Assembly: GCA_003520425.1 (NCBI GenBank)
Contig: DOUU01000143.1
Coordinates: 1,175 to 7,294 of the forward strand
Origin: Deltaproteobacteria bacterium
GTDB lineage: Bacteria; Myxococcota_A; UBA9160
Length of the DNA: 6,120 nucleotides
Reading direction: 5' to 3'
The notes below the pieces were generated by a model. It saw nothing but the letters and a program-made list of their open reading frames with translations, did no database searches and was not told where the DNA came from. Positions 6,115-6,120 of this stretch are shown here, one piece after another. The first letter of the stretch is position 1. The number at the start of each line of letters is the position of its first letter. A program made the position numbers and the translations under genes.

Positions 6115-6120
6115 ACTTGG

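Overview
The window is GC-rich bacterial DNA with tightly packed genes and GC-ending codons. It shows no mobile element, tRNA, rRNA or CRISPR array. The secreted matrixin protease, its small exported partner and an ArnT-like glycosyltransferase would fit a Gram-negative lineage such as Myxococcota or another deltaproteobacterial-type or uncultivated soil/aquatic group. That placement is inference from gene style and cannot be tested here.

Layout, left to right. (1) Plus strand, 1-867: the 3' part of a multi-pass membrane protein, followed 3 bases later by a 102-residue helical cytoplasmic protein. The two look like an operon of unknown function. (2) Plus strand, about 868-1406: no convincing gene. 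A weak reading frame starting only at TTG ends in a TGATG junction with the next gene. (3) Plus strand, 1407-1924: a two-helix membrane protein whose reading frame appears to jump near 1790-1815, so it is either damaged, mis-sequenced or frameshifted. (4) Minus strand, 3401-1911: a secreted metzincin (matrixin-type) protease with three C-terminal repeats of exactly 103 residues. (5) Minus strand, 4051-3398: a small exported protein whose stop codon overlaps the protease GTG start (GTGA). A fair promoter lies just upstream, so 4051-1911 reads as a two-gene secreted-protease operon. (6) Minus strand, 6097-4265: a GT39/ArnT-like membrane glycosyltransferase that fits the family well but lacks the usual first catalytic Asp and carries a long polar loop.

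How the parts work together. The clearest functional unit is the translationally coupled pair of small exported protein and modular metalloprotease, which probably act outside the cytoplasm. The glycosyltransferase is upstream on the same strand but 213 bases away with a promoter between, so it is probably a separate unit that transfers a lipid-linked sugar at the membrane. The plus-strand genes converge on the protease operon, and the tail of the frame-shifted gene overlaps the end of the protease gene by 14 bases. No defence, CRISPR-like or otherwise clearly novel multi-gene system is visible. The most unusual items are the exact-period repeat protease with its coupled partner, the active-site change in the glycosyltransferase, and the broken membrane gene.
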